DNA of 54,009 bases from Pseudomonas sp. LP_7_YM (GCF_004364435.1 NZ_SOCT01000018.1:1-54009); one strand, 5' to 3'. Numbered from the stretch's first letter, positions 12,667 to 21,383 are shown. Translations and numbers: made by a program. The notes: generated by a model not told the origin, from the sequence alone.

Positions 12667-12909
12667 AGGAATATATGAACGGGGTCGCCCACACAATGCA
12701 GGGCAGGCCAGCCGGGACCTGTAGCGTACGAGCAGGATTCATTACGGGAGAGCGGATTTAGGAAAGCTGATGAGATGTGAGAGGCCGCTGTGGAGTGGTG
12801 TGAACCATAAGCAAAGGGAGAAGCCACTTCGGATGATGGAGAATTACACCGTTCTGTGGCTTCAAAGCGCCGGTGCTGACGGCTATTTCAGAATATTTTT
12901 TCAGCCAAG
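12667..12909. other. Intergenic region upstream of katB without a recognised gene
   Basis: No convincing coding frame is seen. The only structure is an inverted repeat GAAGCCAC/GTGGCTTC near 12820-12864. It forms the border between the core katB region and the AT-rich accessory patch. Confidence 0.35.
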
Positions 12910-12940
12910 AAATACAAAACCCCCGCAGAGCGGGGGTCTC
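12910..12940 (-). terminator. Rho-independent terminator of the oxygenase/transporter operon
   Basis: The hairpin CCCCCGC-AGA-GCGGGGG, followed on the minus strand by TTTTG, lies about 60 bases beyond the oxygenase stop codon. Confidence 0.8.
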
Positions 12941-12999
12941 AGGTCTAAACCTTACAAAATAGTCCTAGTTTATAGATTATAAACAAACTACATCTATTA

Positions 13000-13734
13000 T
13001 CAGGTCGGCACAAACAGAGGATTATGTCCGAATTGCATATGTTGCATGTTCGCAGCTTCGAAAATCTGTACCTCGGTACCCGTCCGCATCCCCGGCAAAC
13101 TGTTAGAAAGTATGTTGATGTTGTACATAATTGAACATCTCGATGCAGGCAGCGTGAAATTTATAACTGCGTGATACATCGGTTCAACCTGCCCTTCTGT
13201 CAACCTAGTCAGCAAAGATCCCGGAATAACAATAGCTTGATCCCTGCTCAACTCTACCAAGCACTCTTGATCATTTTTGTACACGACAAGACCAGAGCCG
13301 TTGGGCTTGATGATGGTCAATAGGTGGCCATCCTCATGTTTATTTTGCAAATATTTATTACCCTGCAATCGCAAATCTTCACGATAATGATTGAACTGCA
13401 GGTAAGAATCATTTTTTATAGAAAGCTTGGTTTCGTATCCGTAATACTCCCGAATTGCATCCAAAATTCCTTGTCCATATTTCTCTGCTTGTGTCTCGTA
13501 GCGCTCCGCACGCGCATAAAATTCACTTCTACTGAACTCCCATTGCTTATGTTCAGTTTTGTGTTTCCCCCAGTAATTGAAAGTTTCGCACAAATCAGAA
13601 TTTACCACCGACTCGAGATAAGAATAACCTACAGGATAGAACCCGTCCGTGCGCTCAACAAAACTGAATGTCTTCCGAACAGTTGTTGAAATATTTTTTA
13701 TTTCATCTTGCATCGACTTGAAATCAGCCATCAT
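13000..13734 (-). CDS. Isopenicillin-N-synthase-like 2OG-Fe(II) oxygenase, frameshifted near its 5' end
   Basis: The intact frame encodes 244 residues of a non-haem iron dioxygenase. The iron triad is His133-x-Asp135 (KHEDGHLLTI) and His188 (EPMYHAVINF), and Arg199-x-Ser201 matches the co-substrate RxS motif of the isopenicillin N synthase group; the 55-residue spacing between the two His fits that family. The ATG at 13734 has no ribosome site. Coding similarity continues upstream in the same frame (KQWANDIIKEGYAIITVSPS) without a start codon, and then into another frame at 13796-13891. The full protein would be about 296 residues. It is the last gene of an operon with two drug/metabolite transporters, on AT-rich DNA unlike the flanks. 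Substrate unknown; the gene may be a recent pseudogene. Confidence 0.75.
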   Translation of the reverse strand: MMADFKSMQDEIKNISTTVRKTFSFVERTDGFYPVGYSYLESVVNSDLCETFNYWGKHKTEHKQWEFSRSEFYARAERYETQAEKYGQGILDAIREYYGYETKLSIKNDSYLQFNHYREDLRLQGNKYLQNKHEDGHLLTIIKPNGSGLVVYKNDQECLVELSRDQAIVIPGSLLTRLTEGQVEPMYHAVINFTLPASRCSIMYNINILSNSLPGMRTGTEVQIFEAANMQHMQFGHNPLFVPT

Positions 13735-13792
13735 TGAAGGTGATACAGTAATGATCGCATAGCCTTCTTTAATAATATCATTGGCCCACTGC

Positions 13793-13891
13793 TTAAAGTG
13801 GTAGAGGAGTAAGATTGTTGTTCACAATCAAAAAGAGTTCAGAGGCGGAAGGTAATTTGCTTTCGCCTGGCAGTGCTTGATTAGCAGACAT
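13793..13891 (-). pseudogene. 5' fragment of the oxygenase gene, out of frame with the rest
   Basis: An ATG at 13891 with a strong GGAG site 6 bases upstream, 25 bases behind the EamA gene, opens a 32-codon frame (MSANQALPGESKLPSASELF and on) that ends at TAA 13795-13793. A +1 step at CTT-TAA leads directly into the oxygenase frame (TTT AAG CAG TGG). The ribosome site and position show this is the true start of the oxygenase gene. Either one base was inserted, or the ribosome shifts here: CTT followed by a stop is the slip sequence type used in prfB, but the internal Shine-Dalgarno of prfB is missing. Confidence 0.65.
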
Positions 13892-13915
13892 AAAGCTCTC
13901 CGAGATCCATTATGA

Positions 13916-14803
13916 TTAGTTTTTTAACTTCATAGTGCGAATACGCCATTTTCTTACGGCTTCAGCTTCAAACTCTGTTACTACCATTCCCGCGACTATC
14001 AGGCATGCACCTACGAGATTTACTACTCCTAGCCTGTCACCTCCTAGAAAGTACCCAAAAACCCCACCAAACACTGGTTCCAACACTAGAATCAGAGCAA
14101 TTCTTGCTGGTGGCGAGGCTATCTGCGCCTTCGTTTGAATGAAATAAGCGGCCGCCGTGCCTATGACGCCGATGATGAGTACGGCGGACATGACTGATCC
14201 AGAAGCAGGAATCTGGAAGCCTCCGTCCATGACGGACCATAATAAAGAGAGCACGCCTACGACCGCGATTTGAACAAAAGCCAAAACTGCCGCCTCTACT
14301 TTTTTGCTAACTTCAGACAAGACAATGATGTGCAGAGCTGTAAATATTGCGCATACCAGCACCAACAAATCACCCACATGAATTTCCAGACCTCGAAGCG
14401 TCAGCATACCCAGTCCCGTTGTAGCAATAGCGCCTCCTAAAGCCTGGCTAAAGGTTGGCCTGGCTTTCAAAATCAGGAGAGAAAATATCGGCGTAAAAAC
14501 TATGGCAAGGCCTGTAATAAAACTAGCATTGGAAGCCGTTGTATATTTAATACCACTTGTTTGAAATGCAAATGCGCAAAAAAGTGCAACCCCAACAGCC
14601 CCCGCCTGGAGATAATCAGATAGGGATGTACTCACTAACCGAGCATACACAAAGGGAAGCATGACAACTGCGCCAGTAATGAACCTGAGCGCATTGAAGG
14701 AAGGAGCAGTTACCTCCTGCAATGCTATATGGATAGCGACGAATGACCATCCCCAGAGAGCGGTTATAAGTACAAGCGCAAGAGCCCAATATTTTGCGTT
14801 CAT
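13916..14803 (-). CDS. EamA/DMT-superfamily transporter (ten-helix)
   Basis: This 295-residue membrane protein has the two-fold EamA repeat. The first half begins with WALALVLITALWGWSFVAIH and contains LRFITGAVVMLPF and YTTASNASFITGL; the second half contains LLVLVCAIFTALHIIVLSEV and ends with LEPVFGGVFGYFLGGDRLG followed by VNLVGACLIVAGMVV. About ten membrane segments are visible. Members of this family mostly export amino acids and related metabolites. The start overlaps the stop of the SMR gene by 4 bases (ATGA), and the oxygenase start follows 25 bases downstream, so the three genes form one operon. The AT-richness fits horizontal gain. Substrate unknown. Confidence 0.9.
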   Translation of the reverse strand: MNAKYWALALVLITALWGWSFVAIHIALQEVTAPSFNALRFITGAVVMLPFVYARLVSTSLSDYLQAGAVGVALFCAFAFQTSGIKYTTASNASFITGLAIVFTPIFSLLILKARPTFSQALGGAIATTGLGMLTLRGLEIHVGDLLVLVCAIFTALHIIVLSEVSKKVEAAVLAFVQIAVVGVLSLLWSVMDGGFQIPASGSVMSAVLIIGVIGTAAAYFIQTKAQIASPPARIALILVLEPVFGGVFGYFLGGDRLGVVNLVGACLIVAGMVVTEFEAEAVRKWRIRTMKLKN

Positions 14804-15138
14804 TCGATATTTCCTCCTTTGTTAAGAAGAAAAATACCTGACATGGAAAACAAAATCCCTAATATTTTATAAGTTGTAAGCGATTCGGCAAACAGAATAT
14901 TCCCACCTAAACAAACTAAGACGGCACTTCCAGATGCCCACACAGCATAAACAGTACTGATATCGATTGATTTTGCGGCAATACTCATTAAGTAAATGGC
15001 AGCCGTGTAGAAAAAGATTGTCAGCAGCGAGGGGGTAAGTTTAGAAAAACCATGTGAGTATTTTAGGGCCATCGTACCGCCGAGTTCAGCTGCAGAACTC
15101 AGGATAATCATTAGCCAAGGTGAGGACGCTACTATCAT
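14800..15138 (-). CDS. Small multidrug resistance (SMR/EmrE-type) family transporter
   Basis: The frame is open to 15282, but the ATG at 15138 has a clear AGGAG site 5-6 bases upstream and gives a 112-residue protein, the normal SMR length. Four membrane helices are visible. The first carries the membrane Glu in SSAAELGGTMALKYSHGF, aligned with the essential Glu14 of EmrE in LAEVIGTTLMKFSEGF. ISTVYAVWASGSAVLV matches the IAYAIWSGVG segment of helix 3. It could export cationic or small metabolites, alone or with the neighbouring EamA protein. It is the first gene of the accessory operon. Confidence 0.85.
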   Translation of the reverse strand: MIVASSPWLMIILSSAAELGGTMALKYSHGFSKLTPSLLTIFFYTAAIYLMSIAAKSIDISTVYAVWASGSAVLVCLGGNILFAESLTTYKILGILFSMSGIFLLNKGGNIE

Positions 15139-15355
15139 AACAACTCCTGCCACAATGCTTATACCGAGCATTGAGAAAAGGTTGTTTGTAGCGGTACCTG
15201 CAACCAAAATTAGCCAATCAATCCGTAAACGGCAACATTTTGCCCATCTTTTTTTAGATCTTTTGGTTATACAACACTCCAATTAAATATATTGAACTTT
15301 TGTCTTGTATTGCTGCCTCCCGACACTCAGCACCGACATGAAGTCCCGCAGGCGT
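15139..15355. other. AT-rich leader/spacer upstream of the SMR gene
   Basis: The strand that leads into the SMR gene holds an AT-rich stretch with a TATAAC box near 15267-15272, but no well-spaced -35. I looked for guanidine riboswitch signatures, which often precede SMR genes, and found none that I can support. A short frame begins near 15250 and encodes only nine codons. Confidence 0.3.
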
Positions 15356-15574
15356 CTACTTCGTGTGAGCACAGGAACTCCGTAGAAGCGCAGCGCGCTG
15401 CCCAGTCGATGTCAGATTTGAGGCGTAATGCGGGAGTCGGGTGCGCTCATCAATCCACGAAACATAGCGCTCACCTGATTTCATCACAAACCGTTGCGCG
15501 CGCAGCATACCCACCCTCAAACACCATAATCCTGTCAAGGTAACTGAGTAGCTCTTTCTGAGGCCGTCAAGCAC
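15356..15574 (-). pseudogene. Possible decayed N-terminal fragment of a tyrosine-type integrase
   Basis: A 72-codon minus-strand frame contains GERYVSWIDERTRLPHYASN followed by LTSTGQRAALLRS. This pattern (sequence-specified residue, short Asp-rich strand, then LPxYxxNL and a TxQxR stretch) resembles the extreme N-terminus of long pseudomonad site-specific integrases. No catalytic domain follows in any frame before ssb ends, so it would be a remnant. It sits at the edge of the AT-rich accessory patch. It may also be a chance frame. Confidence 0.3.
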
Positions 15575-15587
15575 AACTGGCGTGTAA

Positions 15588-15615
15588 TAAAAAAGCCCTG
15601 ACTCATCAGGGCTTT
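15588..15615 (-). terminator. Rho-independent terminator of ssb
   Basis: The hairpin AGCCCTGA-(4 nt)-TCAGGGCT is followed by TTTTTTATTA on the minus strand, about 37 bases beyond the ssb stop. Confidence 0.9.
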
Positions 15616-15651
15616 AATAGTGAATCTTTACGTTTTAATCGAACGTCCATT

Positions 15652-16185
15652 CTAGAACGGAATATCGTCATCGAAACTGTCGAAATCAGGCGCTGGCTGA
15701 GGAGCTGGCTGCGGAGCGGGGCGCGACTCACGCTGCGGCTGAGATTGCGGCTGAGGGGCAGCCTGCGGACGAGACTGCTGTGGACGAGGTGCGGAGTTCT
15801 GATAACCGCCACCACCCTGCCCCTGTTGAGCGTCACCTTGGGGACGGCCACCTAGCAGCTGCATCGTGCCCTGCATGTCAACGACGATTTCAGTGGTGTA
15901 ACGCTTGATACCGTCTTTTTCCCACTCGCGGGTTTGTAGCTTGCCTTCGATGTAGACCTGCGAACCTTTACGCAGGTATTCGCCAGCGATCTCTGCGACC
16001 TTGCCGAACATCGAAACGCGGTGCCATTCGGTCTTTTCGACTTTCTGACCGGTTTGCTTGTCGGTCCACTGTTCGCTCGTCGCCAGACTCAGATTGGTCA
16101 CAGCGTTACCGTTAGGCAAGTAGCGAACTTCGGGATCCTGGCCACATGTTCCGACCAATATGACTTTGTTAACCCCACGGGCCAT
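15652..16185 (-). CDS. ssb: Single-stranded DNA-binding protein
   Basis: The 177-residue SSB has the OB-fold in residues 1-110 (MARGVNKVILVGTCGQDPEV, YLPNGNAVTNLSLATSEQW, KTEWHRVSMFGKVAEIAGEY), a Gln/Pro/Gly-rich flexible linker, and the conserved acidic tip DSFDDDIPF, which docks SSB partner proteins. It binds single-stranded DNA during replication, recombination and repair. The start has GGAGAACGTT upstream and lies 9 bases behind the MFS gene stop, so the two are co-transcribed; uvrA diverges on the other side of the MFS gene. Confidence 0.98.
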   Translation of the reverse strand: MARGVNKVILVGTCGQDPEVRYLPNGNAVTNLSLATSEQWTDKQTGQKVEKTEWHRVSMFGKVAEIAGEYLRKGSQVYIEGKLQTREWEKDGIKRYTTEIVVDMQGTMQLLGGRPQGDAQQGQGGGGYQNSAPRPQQSRPQAAPQPQSQPQRESRPAPQPAPQPAPDFDSFDDDIPF

Positions 16186-16194
16186 AACGTTCTC

Positions 16195-17589
16195 CTAGGC
16201 TTCACACGTTTCCGACGCTGGATTGACCACTTCGTCGAAAGACGCCCGATCCAACAGTTCTTTGTCAAATTTGATATAGATAGCCGCTTCATCGGCCACC
16301 ACAACTGCGTCTGTTACTCCACGTACGGCCAACACACGATCAGCCAGGCCAAGGTCGCGTTGAGCATCGGGCGACAACGGTAAGCGAAGGCTGGTCACGT
16401 ACGGAGGTTCGCGCATGGTAACAGCAAATGCGAGCCAGAGTGCGGCCAGCCCGGCCCCGCCGAGGAAGACGACGCTCAGGCCTCCATGCTGAAACAGCCA
16501 GCCACCCAGGATGCCGCCAGCCGCAGAGCCAAGGAACTGGCTGGTGGAGTAGATCCCCATCGCCGTGCCTTTACCGCCTGCCGGAGACACCTTGCTGATC
16601 AGCGAAGGCAGAGAGGCCTCCAGTAGATTGAATGCTGTAAAAAAGACCACCGTGCCAATTACCAGCGCCCGAAGCGTGTTGCCGAACTCCCAGAAGAATA
16701 GCTCAGTGAGCATCAGCACCAACACGGCCCCTAACAATATCCGCTTCATCTGCCGCTTCTTCTCGCCGTAAATGATGAAAGGGATCATCGCGAAGAAAGA
16801 GATCAGCAGCGCTGTCAGGTAGACCCACCAGTGTTGCTCCTTGGGCAAGCCGGCTTTTTCGACCAGAGCCAACGGCAACGCCACGAAACTGGACATCAGC
16901 ATCGCGTGCAACGCAAAGATACCCAAATCCAGGCGCAGCAGATCAGGATGGCGAAGCGTCGCTCCCAGCGCTTGGCGCGCGAGCCCCGATTCGCGGTGCT
17001 GCAGAGTCACCGTCGACTTGGGCACCACAAAAGCGACGATAACGATGCCAATCAGTGCCATGGCTCCGGTGGCCAGGAACAGGCCCGACAAGCCGAACGC
17101 GCTGGTGAGAATGGGGCCGACCACCATGGCAATGGCGAACGACACACCAATGGTCATGCCAATCATCGCCATGGCTTTGGTGCGGTGCTGTTCGCGCGTA
17201 AGGTCAGACAGCAATGCCATGACCGCCGCCGAAATAGCGCCAGCGCCCTGCAGAGTCCGCCCGGCGATCACGCCCCAGATCGATGTCGACTGCGCAGCCA
17301 GCACGCTGCCGAGCGCAAACACCACCAATCCCAGGTAAATGACCGGACGACGACCGATACGGTCGGAAATGATGCCGAATGGAATCTGCAGCACGGCCTG
17401 GGTCAAGCCGTAGGCACCGATTGCCAGACCGATAAGTGCCGGGCTCGCGCCCGCCAGATCCATGCCGTAGGTAGCCAGTACCGGCAGAACCATGAACATA
17501 CCAAGCATCCGGAATGCGAACACCAGCGCCAGACCGCCCGCGGCGCGGGTTTCACTGCCACTCATGCGCTCGCTGTGAGAATCGTACAT
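16195..17589 (-). CDS. Major facilitator superfamily transporter with C-terminal extension
   Basis: A 464-residue transporter with 12 predicted membrane helices. Motif A-like GIISDRIGRRPVIYLGLV lies after helix 2, and GRTLQGAGAISAAVMALLSD lies in helix 4/5, typical of drug:H+ antiporters. After the last helix a roughly 70-residue cytoplasmic tail (LADRVLAVRGVTDAVVVADE, AIYIKFDKELLD) looks like a small beta-alpha-beta domain. The equivalent gene stands next to ssb and uvrA in P. aeruginosa. The start ATG has GAGG upstream. Substrate unknown. Confidence 0.9.
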   Translation of the reverse strand: MYDSHSERMSGSETRAAGGLALVFAFRMLGMFMVLPVLATYGMDLAGASPALIGLAIGAYGLTQAVLQIPFGIISDRIGRRPVIYLGLVVFALGSVLAAQSTSIWGVIAGRTLQGAGAISAAVMALLSDLTREQHRTKAMAMIGMTIGVSFAIAMVVGPILTSAFGLSGLFLATGAMALIGIVIVAFVVPKSTVTLQHRESGLARQALGATLRHPDLLRLDLGIFALHAMLMSSFVALPLALVEKAGLPKEQHWWVYLTALLISFFAMIPFIIYGEKKRQMKRILLGAVLVLMLTELFFWEFGNTLRALVIGTVVFFTAFNLLEASLPSLISKVSPAGGKGTAMGIYSTSQFLGSAAGGILGGWLFQHGGLSVVFLGGAGLAALWLAFAVTMREPPYVTSLRLPLSPDAQRDLGLADRVLAVRGVTDAVVVADEAAIYIKFDKELLDRASFDEVVNPASETCEA

Positions 17590-17777
17590 GGAAGAACCTC
17601 ATGTGAACCGGCGGCGATTCTACCAGTCCCATCGATGTACAGCACATACGACGCTTTGCCGCGCATCGCGAGAAATTTCTTTTTCACAGATGAGGCAGAG
17701 CGCTTCTCAATAGTGTGCATCCATCCAGTATTTGGCCGTATACTTCTGCGTTTTGACGCCCGCCGTGCGAGGCCACC

Positions 17778-20612
17778 TTGGACAAGATCCTGATTCGTGG
17801 GGCTCGAACCCACAACCTGAAAAACATCGACCTTACCCTGCCACGCGACAAGCTGATCGTCATAACAGGGCTCTCCGGTTCCGGCAAATCATCGCTGGCA
17901 TTCGACACGCTGTACGCCGAAGGGCAGCGCCGCTACGTCGAATCGCTGTCAGCCTATGCACGTCAGTTCTTGTCGATGATGGAAAAGCCCGACGTGGATA
18001 CCATCGAAGGCCTGTCGCCGGCGATTTCCATTGAGCAAAAATCGACATCCCACAACCCGCGTTCGACGGTGGGGACCATCACCGAGATCTACGACTACCT
18101 GCGCCTCTTGTACGCGCGAGTAGGCCAGCCACGTTGCCCTGATCACGATATTCCCCTGGAAGCGCAGACCGTCAGTCAGATGGTCGATCTGGTGCTCGCC
18201 GAACCTGAGGGTAGCAAGCTGATGCTGCTCGCCCCTGTCATCCGTGAGCGCAAGGGCGAGCATCTGGCCGTGTTCGAAGAACTGCGTGCGCAAGGCTTCG
18301 TACGTGCGCGCGTCAACGGCAAGCTGTGCGAACTCGACGAGCTGCCGAAGCTGGATAAGCAGAAAAAGCACTCCATCGACGTGGTTGTGGACCGCTTCAA
18401 AGTGCGCTCCGACCTGCAGCAGCGTCTGGCTGAGTCTTTTGAGACGGCATTGAAACTGGCCGATGGCATTGCACTGGTGGCTCCGATGGATGACGAGCCG
18501 GGCGAAGAAATGATCTTCTCCGCGCGCTTTGCTTGCCCTATCTGTGGTCACGCCATCAGCGAGCTGGAACCCAAGCTGTTTTCGTTCAACAACCCGGCAG
18601 GCGCATGCCCGACGTGCGACGGCCTGGGCGTAAAGCAGTTCTTCGACATCAAACGACTGGTTAACGGTGAGCTTACGCTGGCCGAAGGTGCCATACGTGG
18701 CTGGGACCGGCGCAACGTTTATTACTTCCAGATGCTGGGCTCGCTGGCGAAGCACTACGGGTTCGGTCTTGAAGTGCCTTTCAAGCAATTGCCCGCCGAG
18801 CAGCAGAAAATCCTGCTCAACGGCAGCGGCAGTCAGAACGTCGATTTCCGTTATCTGAACGACCGTGGCGACATCGTCAAGCGCGCGCATCCTTTCGAAG
18901 GAATCGTTCCGAACCTAGAGCGCCGCTACCGCGAGACCGAATCAACCACGGTACGTGAAGAACTGGCCAAATTCCTGAGCACTCAGCCCTGCCCTGATTG
19001 CCGTGGCACCCGCCTGCGTCGCGAAGCACGACACGTGTGGGTGGGCGAGAAAACGCTGCCGGCTGTGACTAATCTGCCTATCGGTGATGCTACGGAGTAT
19101 TTCGGCGAACTGAAACTCACTGGGCGCCGCGGCGAAATCGCGGACAAGATCCTCAAGGAGATCCGTGAGCGCCTGCAGTTCCTGGTTAACGTTGGCCTGG
19201 ACTACCTGACGCTGGACCGCAGTGCAGACACCCTGTCTGGCGGTGAAGCCCAGCGTATCCGTCTCGCAAGCCAGATCGGCGCGGGCCTGGTTGGGGTGAT
19301 GTATATCCTTGACGAACCGTCCATTGGCTTGCATCAACGTGACAACGATCGACTGCTGGACACCCTCCGCCACCTGCGCGATATCGGGAATACGGTGATC
19401 GTCGTCGAGCACGACGAGGACGCGATTCGCCTGGCAGACTACGTTGTGGACATCGGTCCCGGTGCCGGCGTGCACGGCGGCAGCATCGTTGCTGAAGGTA
19501 CTCCGCAAGAGGTCATGGACCACCCTGATTCGCTGACCGGCAAATATCTATCCGGTCGAGTGAAAATCGAAGTACCGGCTAAACGTACCCCGCGCAACAA
19601 GAAGCTATCTCTTAAACTCAAAGGCGCGCGCGGCAACAATCTGCGTAACGTCGATCTGGAAATCCCGATCGGGTTGCTGACCTGCGTAACGGGGGTTTCC
19701 GGCTCGGGTAAATCAACACTGATCAACAACACATTGTTCCCGCTCAGCGCCACGGCACTCAACGGAGCAACCACGCTGGAAGCTGCAACGCACGACAGCA
19801 TTGACGGTCTGCAGCATCTGGATAAAGTAGTCGATATCGATCAGAGCCCCATTGGTCGAACTCCGCGCTCCAATCCAGCGACTTATACGGGGCTGTTCAC
19901 ACCGATCCGTGAATTGTTCGCTGGCGTGCCTGAATCGCGCTCTCGTGGCTATGGTCCGGGGCGCTTCTCTTTTAATGTCAAAGGGGGTCGTTGCGAGGCG
20001 TGTCAGGGCGATGGCCTGATCAAGGTAGAGATGCACTTTCTGCCGGATATCTACGTCCCATGTGACGTCTGCAAGAGCAAGCGCTACAACCGTGAAACCC
20101 TTGAGATCAAGTACAAGGGTAAAAGCGTCCACGAAGTCCTGGAGATGACCATTGAAGAGGCACGCGCTTTCTTCGATGCCGTTCCTGCGCTAGCGCGCAA
20201 GCTGCAAACCCTGATGGATGTAGGCCTGTCCTATATCAAACTCGGGCAGTCAGCCACGACGTTGTCAGGGGGCGAAGCGCAACGGGTGAAACTCTCCCGC
20301 GAGCTGTCAAAGCGCGATACCGGCAAGACGCTGTACATCTTGGACGAACCCACGACCGGTCTGCACTTTGCGGATATTCAGCAACTGCTGGACGTTCTGC
20401 ATCGCCTGCGCGATCACGGCAATACAGTAGTGGTGATCGAGCATAACCTTGATGTGATCAAGACCGCAGACTGGCTGGTGGATCTTGGCCCTGAAGGTGG
20501 CTCAAAAGGTGGGCAGATCATTGCAACCGGCACTCCTGAGCAGGTCGCCGATATGAAGCAGTCCTACACCGGCCACTACCTCAAACCGCTTTTGGAGCGT
20601 GATCGCGCTTGA
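17778..20612 (+). CDS. uvrA: Excinuclease ABC subunit A
   Basis: The 944-residue damage-recognition subunit of nucleotide excision repair contains two ABC ATPase modules: Walker A GLSGSGKS near residue 31 and GVSGSGKS near 640, each with an LSGGEAQR signature. The zinc fingers are seen as CPICGHAISELEPKLFSFNN...CPTC and CEACQGDG...CDVC. The start is a TTG at 17778 with GAGG upstream (MDKILIRGARTHNLKN); no in-frame ATG fits better. It is divergent from the MFS-ssb operon. I saw no convincing LexA box in the shared upstream region. Confidence 0.98.
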   Translation: MDKILIRGARTHNLKNIDLTLPRDKLIVITGLSGSGKSSLAFDTLYAEGQRRYVESLSAYARQFLSMMEKPDVDTIEGLSPAISIEQKSTSHNPRSTVGTITEIYDYLRLLYARVGQPRCPDHDIPLEAQTVSQMVDLVLAEPEGSKLMLLAPVIRERKGEHLAVFEELRAQGFVRARVNGKLCELDELPKLDKQKKHSIDVVVDRFKVRSDLQQRLAESFETALKLADGIALVAPMDDEPGEEMIFSARFACPICGHAISELEPKLFSFNNPAGACPTCDGLGVKQFFDIKRLVNGELTLAEGAIRGWDRRNVYYFQMLGSLAKHYGFGLEVPFKQLPAEQQKILLNGSGSQNVDFRYLNDRGDIVKRAHPFEGIVPNLERRYRETESTTVREELAKFLSTQPCPDCRGTRLRREARHVWVGEKTLPAVTNLPIGDATEYFGELKLTGRRGEIADKILKEIRERLQFLVNVGLDYLTLDRSADTLSGGEAQRIRLASQIGAGLVGVMYILDEPSIGLHQRDNDRLLDTLRHLRDIGNTVIVVEHDEDAIRLADYVVDIGPGAGVHGGSIVAEGTPQEVMDHPDSLTGKYLSGRVKIEVPAKRTPRNKKLSLKLKGARGNNLRNVDLEIPIGLLTCVTGVSGSGKSTLINNTLFPLSATALNGATTLEAATHDSIDGLQHLDKVVDIDQSPIGRTPRSNPATYTGLFTPIRELFAGVPESRSRGYGPGRFSFNVKGGRCEACQGDGLIKVEMHFLPDIYVPCDVCKSKRYNRETLEIKYKGKSVHEVLEMTIEEARAFFDAVPALARKLQTLMDVGLSYIKLGQSATTLSGGEAQRVKLSRELSKRDTGKTLYILDEPTTGLHFADIQQLLDVLHRLRDHGNTVVVIEHNLDVIKTADWLVDLGPEGGSKGGQIIATGTPEQVADMKQSYTGHYLKPLLERDRA

Positions 20613-20624
20613 TTCACAGAATGT

Positions 20625-20664
20625 AAAAAGCCCCTGCCACGGTTACCGTGGCAGGGGCTTTTTA
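20625..20664. terminator. Bidirectional terminator between uvrA and the ferritin gene
   Basis: A long perfect hairpin with GCCCCTGCCACGGT on one arm and its complement on the other is flanked by AAAAA on one side and TTTTT on the other. It can stop transcription from both convergent genes. Confidence 0.95.
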
Positions 20665-20675
20665 TTGGAGCGAAA

Positions 20676-21140
20676 TCAGAGCTGTGATTGGAGGTAGTTC
20701 TGCAAACCAATGGATTTGATCAGGCCAACCTGCTTTTCGAGCCAATAGGTATGGTCTTCCTCAGTGTCGGCCAGTTGCAGGCGCAAAATATCGCGACTGA
20801 TGTAATCCTTGTGTTGCTCGCAAAGGGCAATACCTTTGCAAAGCGCGGCACGGACCTTGTACTCCAGGCGAAGGTCGCTGGCGAGCATCCCAGGAACCGT
20901 GGTACCGACATCAAGGTCGTCTGGCCGCATACGTGGCGTACCTTCAAGCAGAAGAATTCGACGCATTAACGCATCTGCGTGTTGCGCCTCTTCTTCCATC
21001 TCATGGTTGATACGCTCATAGAGTTTGCTGAAACCCCAATCTTCATACATGCGCGAATGAACGAAATACTGGTCGCGCGCAGCCAGTTCGCCGGTCAGCA
21101 GCGTGTTGAGGTAATCGATGACGTCCGGGTGGCCTTGCAT
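20676..21140 (-). CDS. bfrA: Bacterial ferritin of the BfrA/FtnA type
   Basis: The 154-residue four-helix protein keeps the diiron ferroxidase ligands: Glu18 (LLTGELAARDQYF), Glu51 and His54 (EEEAQHADAL), Glu93, Glu127 and His130 (DTEEDHTYW). It stores iron in a 24-subunit shell. The residue that supplies the haem ligand in true bacterioferritins (Met52) is Ala here, so this subunit should not bind haem. The P. aeruginosa counterpart, long called BfrA, was later reclassified as FtnA for the same reason. The ribosome site AAGGAG precedes the ATG. In P. aeruginosa katA lies between this gene and rplQ; here it does not. Confidence 0.93.
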   Translation of the reverse strand: MQGHPDVIDYLNTLLTGELAARDQYFVHSRMYEDWGFSKLYERINHEMEEEAQHADALMRRILLLEGTPRMRPDDLDVGTTVPGMLASDLRLEYKVRAALCKGIALCEQHKDYISRDILRLQLADTEEDHTYWLEKQVGLIKSIGLQNYLQSQL

Positions 21141-21362
21141 AACCGTAAATCTCCTTCTTGAAAGCGGGTAGTTTGAACCAACATCTGAAGAAGATCACCG
21201 CCTAAAAGACAGAAAAGACGAGAAACAGCACGATTCTCTTACATTATGTGCCGAAAAACGCTGTAAATGAGGAGGGTTCTCTTTATCACTAAGAATTAGC
21301 GCAATAATCATGCGGAGTACCTGATAACGCGTTGTGTTCCGCCAAAAGTTACAGGCACAAAA

Positions 21363-21383
21363 AACCGGGCACTAGGCCCGGTT
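21363..21383 (-). terminator. Terminator of the alpha ribosomal operon
   Basis: The hairpin AACCGGGC-(5 nt)-GCCCGGTT, followed by TTTTTTG on the minus strand, lies 20 bases beyond the rplQ stop. Confidence 0.9.

Noticed and set aside
15139..15290. Possible guanidine riboswitch before the SMR gene
   Set aside because: The expected paired ACGR loops or ykkC core could not be found; a covariance-model search would be decisive.
17590..17777. LexA box between the MFS gene and uvrA
   Set aside because: No CTG-N10-CAG palindrome of acceptable quality was seen.
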